This document shows, one piece after another, positions 62,345-64,000 of a stretch of 64,000 bases of DNA. Under the pieces are notes generated by a model. That model was not told the origin of the DNA. It worked only from the letters and a program-made list of their open reading frames with translations, and did not search any database. A program made the translations under genes and the position numbers. This DNA is from JANYHF01 sp031367715. GTDB taxonomy: Bacteria > Pseudomonadota > Alphaproteobacteria > Rhizobiales > Hyphomicrobiaceae. The stretch's first letter is position 1. Each line of letters begins with the position of its first letter. The DNA lies in contig JANLQJ010000077.1 in NCBI GenBank assembly GCA_031367715.1, positions 1 to 64,000 of the forward strand, read 5' to 3'.

Positions 62345-63544
62345 TTACTCGAAGCAACTGACCACACGCTCAAGCGCCTGCCTGGTCGCGGCGAGATCCG
62401 GGACGAGAGCGATGCGGATAAAGGCCGAGCCAGGATCCACGCCCTCGCCACCCCTCTGCGTCAGGTAGGCGCCAGGGACGACCTTGACACCCGCATGTTG
62501 CCAGAGCGTTACCGTGGCGGCCTCGCCACCGCCAAATTGGGTCATTTTGAGCCAAAGAAAGAAACCGCCGGACGGACGGACATTGCCAAAGCGGTTGCCG
62601 AGCAAGGTTGCAGCCGCATCGAATTTTTCCTCATAGAGGGCACGGTTGGCCACAACATGCGCTTCCTCACGCCACAGCGCCGCGCTGGCGGCCTGCACCG
62701 GCAGCGGCATTTGCGGCGCCGCGACATTGCGGAACTGGCTGAAGCGCTTGAGAAACGCCGGATCGCCGGCGCAAAAACCTGATCTGAGCCCCGGCACACT
62801 GGAACGCTTGGACAGAGAATTGAGCACGATCAGGTTATCGAGACTGCCCGACCCCGCCAGCGCCACTTCGAGCGCTCCGACCGGCGGACGATCACAGTAG
62901 ATCTCGGAATAGCACTCGTCGCAGAACAGCATGAAGTCGTACTTGCGGGCCAGCGCCAACGCGCGCCGCAGATAGGGTGCATCGGCGACCGCGCCTTGCG
63001 GGTTGGCCGGCGAGCATAGATAGAAGGCAACCGCACGGCACAGTACCTCGGGGCGGGCTTCCAGAGCATCGAGGTCGGGCAGAAAGCCGGAGTGCTCGTG
63101 GGCGTCCAGCATAACCGGTTCAGCACCGGCGGCGAGCGCAGCGGCCAGGTAGGCTTGGTAGAAGGGGTTCGGCATCAACACGGCCGGCCGATCCAGTTTG
63201 GCGCGCCGATCGATGGCCGGGAAGATCGCCGACACCAGGCCTTCGCGAGAGCCGTTCAGCGGATGGACGTGCTGCTCGGGATCGATCCTGCCCGCGATGC
63301 CATAGCGCCGGCCCAGCCAATCGGCGATGGCGCCGCGCAGCTGCGGCGTGCCGTTAATCGGGGGATATTTGCCATAACCGGCGCTAGCGGCGGCCAGCTC
63401 ATCAAGCAGGAACGGCGGGAACGGATGTTTGGGCTCGCCGATCGACAGATCAATGGGCGGCGCACCGGGCTCGATGTCTTGCAGCAGTTCGCGCAGCCGC
63501 GCAAACGGTGAATGAATCGCAGTGGCGAGGATGTCCTGCCCCAT
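62345..63544 (-). CDS. Class I/II aminotransferase (DapC-like)
   Basis: The 399-residue fold-type I PLP enzyme has the N-terminal PIDLSIGEPKHPFPPF, then NGSREGLVSAIF, MPNPFYQAYLAAALAAGAEP and CSPANPQGAV. The Schiff-base lysine lies in VLNSLSKRSSVPGLRSGF, and the C-terminal arginine in GSAFIRIALV. Similar genes beside ftsK are annotated as N-succinyldiaminopimelate aminotransferase, which would supply the DAP branch, but the substrate cannot be read from the sequence alone. Confidence 0.88.
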   Translation of the reverse strand: MGQDILATAIHSPFARLRELLQDIEPGAPPIDLSIGEPKHPFPPFLLDELAAASAGYGKYPPINGTPQLRGAIADWLGRRYGIAGRIDPEQHVHPLNGSREGLVSAIFPAIDRRAKLDRPAVLMPNPFYQAYLAAALAAGAEPVMLDAHEHSGFLPDLDALEARPEVLCRAVAFYLCSPANPQGAVADAPYLRRALALARKYDFMLFCDECYSEIYCDRPPVGALEVALAGSGSLDNLIVLNSLSKRSSVPGLRSGFCAGDPAFLKRFSQFRNVAAPQMPLPVQAASAALWREEAHVVANRALYEEKFDAAATLLGNRFGNVRPSGGFFLWLKMTQFGGGEAATVTLWQHAGVKVVPGAYLTQRGGEGVDPGSAFIRIALVPDLAATRQALERVVSCFE

Positions 63545-63550
63545 TGGCGG

Positions 63551-64000
63551 TCAAACCTTGGCCGGCGGCATTGCGCGCACGCGCAAGAGGCCTTCCTGCG
63601 CCACCGACGCCACCAGCGCTCCGTCGCGGTTGAAGAAGCTGCCACGGCACAGCGCCCGCCCGCCTTGGGCGCTCGGCGAATCCTGCACGAACAACAGCCA
63701 TTCGTCGCCCCGGAACGGCCGATGAAACCACAGCGCATGATCGAGGCTGGCGGCCTGCAAGCGCGGATCGCTGAGCAACATGCCGTGGCCGATCAGGCCG
63801 GTTTCCAGCAGCGAATAGTCGGACGCAAAGGCCAGCACACATTGATGCATGGCCACCGGCAAATCGGCCGGCAGCGGCTGGCGCGCGCGCATCCAGAGCC
63901 GATGGGTGGCGGCCGATTGTTCGGGATAGAGATAGCGATCAAGATCGACGACGCGGGTCTCGGTGGGCCACGTTACATCGATGTAGCGCCGGAACTTGGC
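63551..64000 (-). CDS. tesB: Acyl-CoA thioesterase II, N-terminus beyond window
   Basis: The frame is open from the right edge through the stop at 63551 (about 149 residues visible). It carries the C-terminal hotdog domain of TesB. Visible segments include the DVTWPTETRVVDLDRYLYPEQ stretch, AFASDYSLLETGL, and the active-site region SLDHALWFHRPFRGDEWLLF followed by GGRALCRGSFFNRDGALVAS. The gene continues past 64000, so the N-terminal hotdog and start are not visible. It ends 6 bp before the aminotransferase gene. Confidence 0.88.
   Translation of the reverse strand, partial: AKFRRYIDVTWPTETRVVDLDRYLYPEQSAATHRLWMRARQPLPADLPVAMHQCVLAFASDYSLLETGLIGHGMLLSDPRLQAASLDHALWFHRPFRGDEWLLFVQDSPSAQGGRALCRGSFFNRDGALVASVAQEGLLRVRAMPPAKV

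Overview
The window looks like the chromosome of a high-GC alphaproteobacterium, most likely a member of the Hyphomicrobiales (Rhizobiales). This rests on gene order and motifs, not on a database search. The supporting blocks are hrcA-grpE, dnaK-dnaJ, miaB-phoH-ybeY-corC-lnt-xre-metK-trmB, rimP-nusA-ylxR-infB-rbfA-truB-rpsO-pnp, and a leftward tesB-aminotransferase-ftsK-lolA/xth cluster. Genes are densely packed, often overlap by a few bases, and commonly use GTG or TTG starts.

Left edge (1-3355): an accessory segment lies on the 3' side of a tRNA-Leu(CAG) gene. It holds three leftward genes: a small HTH protein, a four-helix membrane protein with a degenerate PVAA repeat and a C-terminal HTH-like end, and an open frame cut by the window edge. 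That frame is made of four near-identical 50-59 residue modules. Each module contains an in-frame DNA dyad centred on CCAATTGG, and the outer arms of the dyads differ between copies yet stay self-complementary. This is the most unusual structure in the window.

3356-13709: glmM, hrcA and grpE, a leftward group of signal peptidase I-like, acyltransferase and AlkB genes, then dnaK (with a sigma32-like promoter) and dnaJ. 13736-17862: a YciI-like protein, a MITE-like nested inverted repeat, a higB toxin pseudogene with two nonsense codons, an intact higA antitoxin that overlaps pyrF, a YdjM-like membrane protein, DUF1330 and a Pif1/RecD-type helicase.

18035-27354: tRNA and RNA maturation and envelope housekeeping genes, ending in metK, trmB and the rimP leader. 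26668-39234: the translation and RNA operon, interrupted by a Uma2-family nuclease gene between infB and rbfA, and by a reverse-strand block (YceI plus a multi-spanning membrane protein) between rbfA and truB. 39531-42912: a compact cassette of an aldose-epimerase-like DUF4432 protein, a TIM-barrel aldolase-like protein and a PfkB kinase, which suggests an undescribed sugar-catabolic route.

42973-55465: an isolated Wza/Wzc polysaccharide export pair, an ABC-F ATPase, a BKACE enzyme, a secreted DUF882 peptidase-like protein, an acyltransferase-SGNH protein, a secreted von Willebrand A protein and an orphan SLATT-type membrane effector. 55531-64000: leftward asd, dapB, xth, a LolA-like protein, ftsK, a class I aminotransferase and an edge-truncated acyl-CoA thioesterase II.

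Several palindromic intergenic repeat families recur. One is GTAGGGGCG-bounded hairpins (four loci), one is CCTTCTCCC-type REP pairs (two loci), and there is a REP-like pair between dnaK and dnaJ and a 43-bp direct repeat after grpE.
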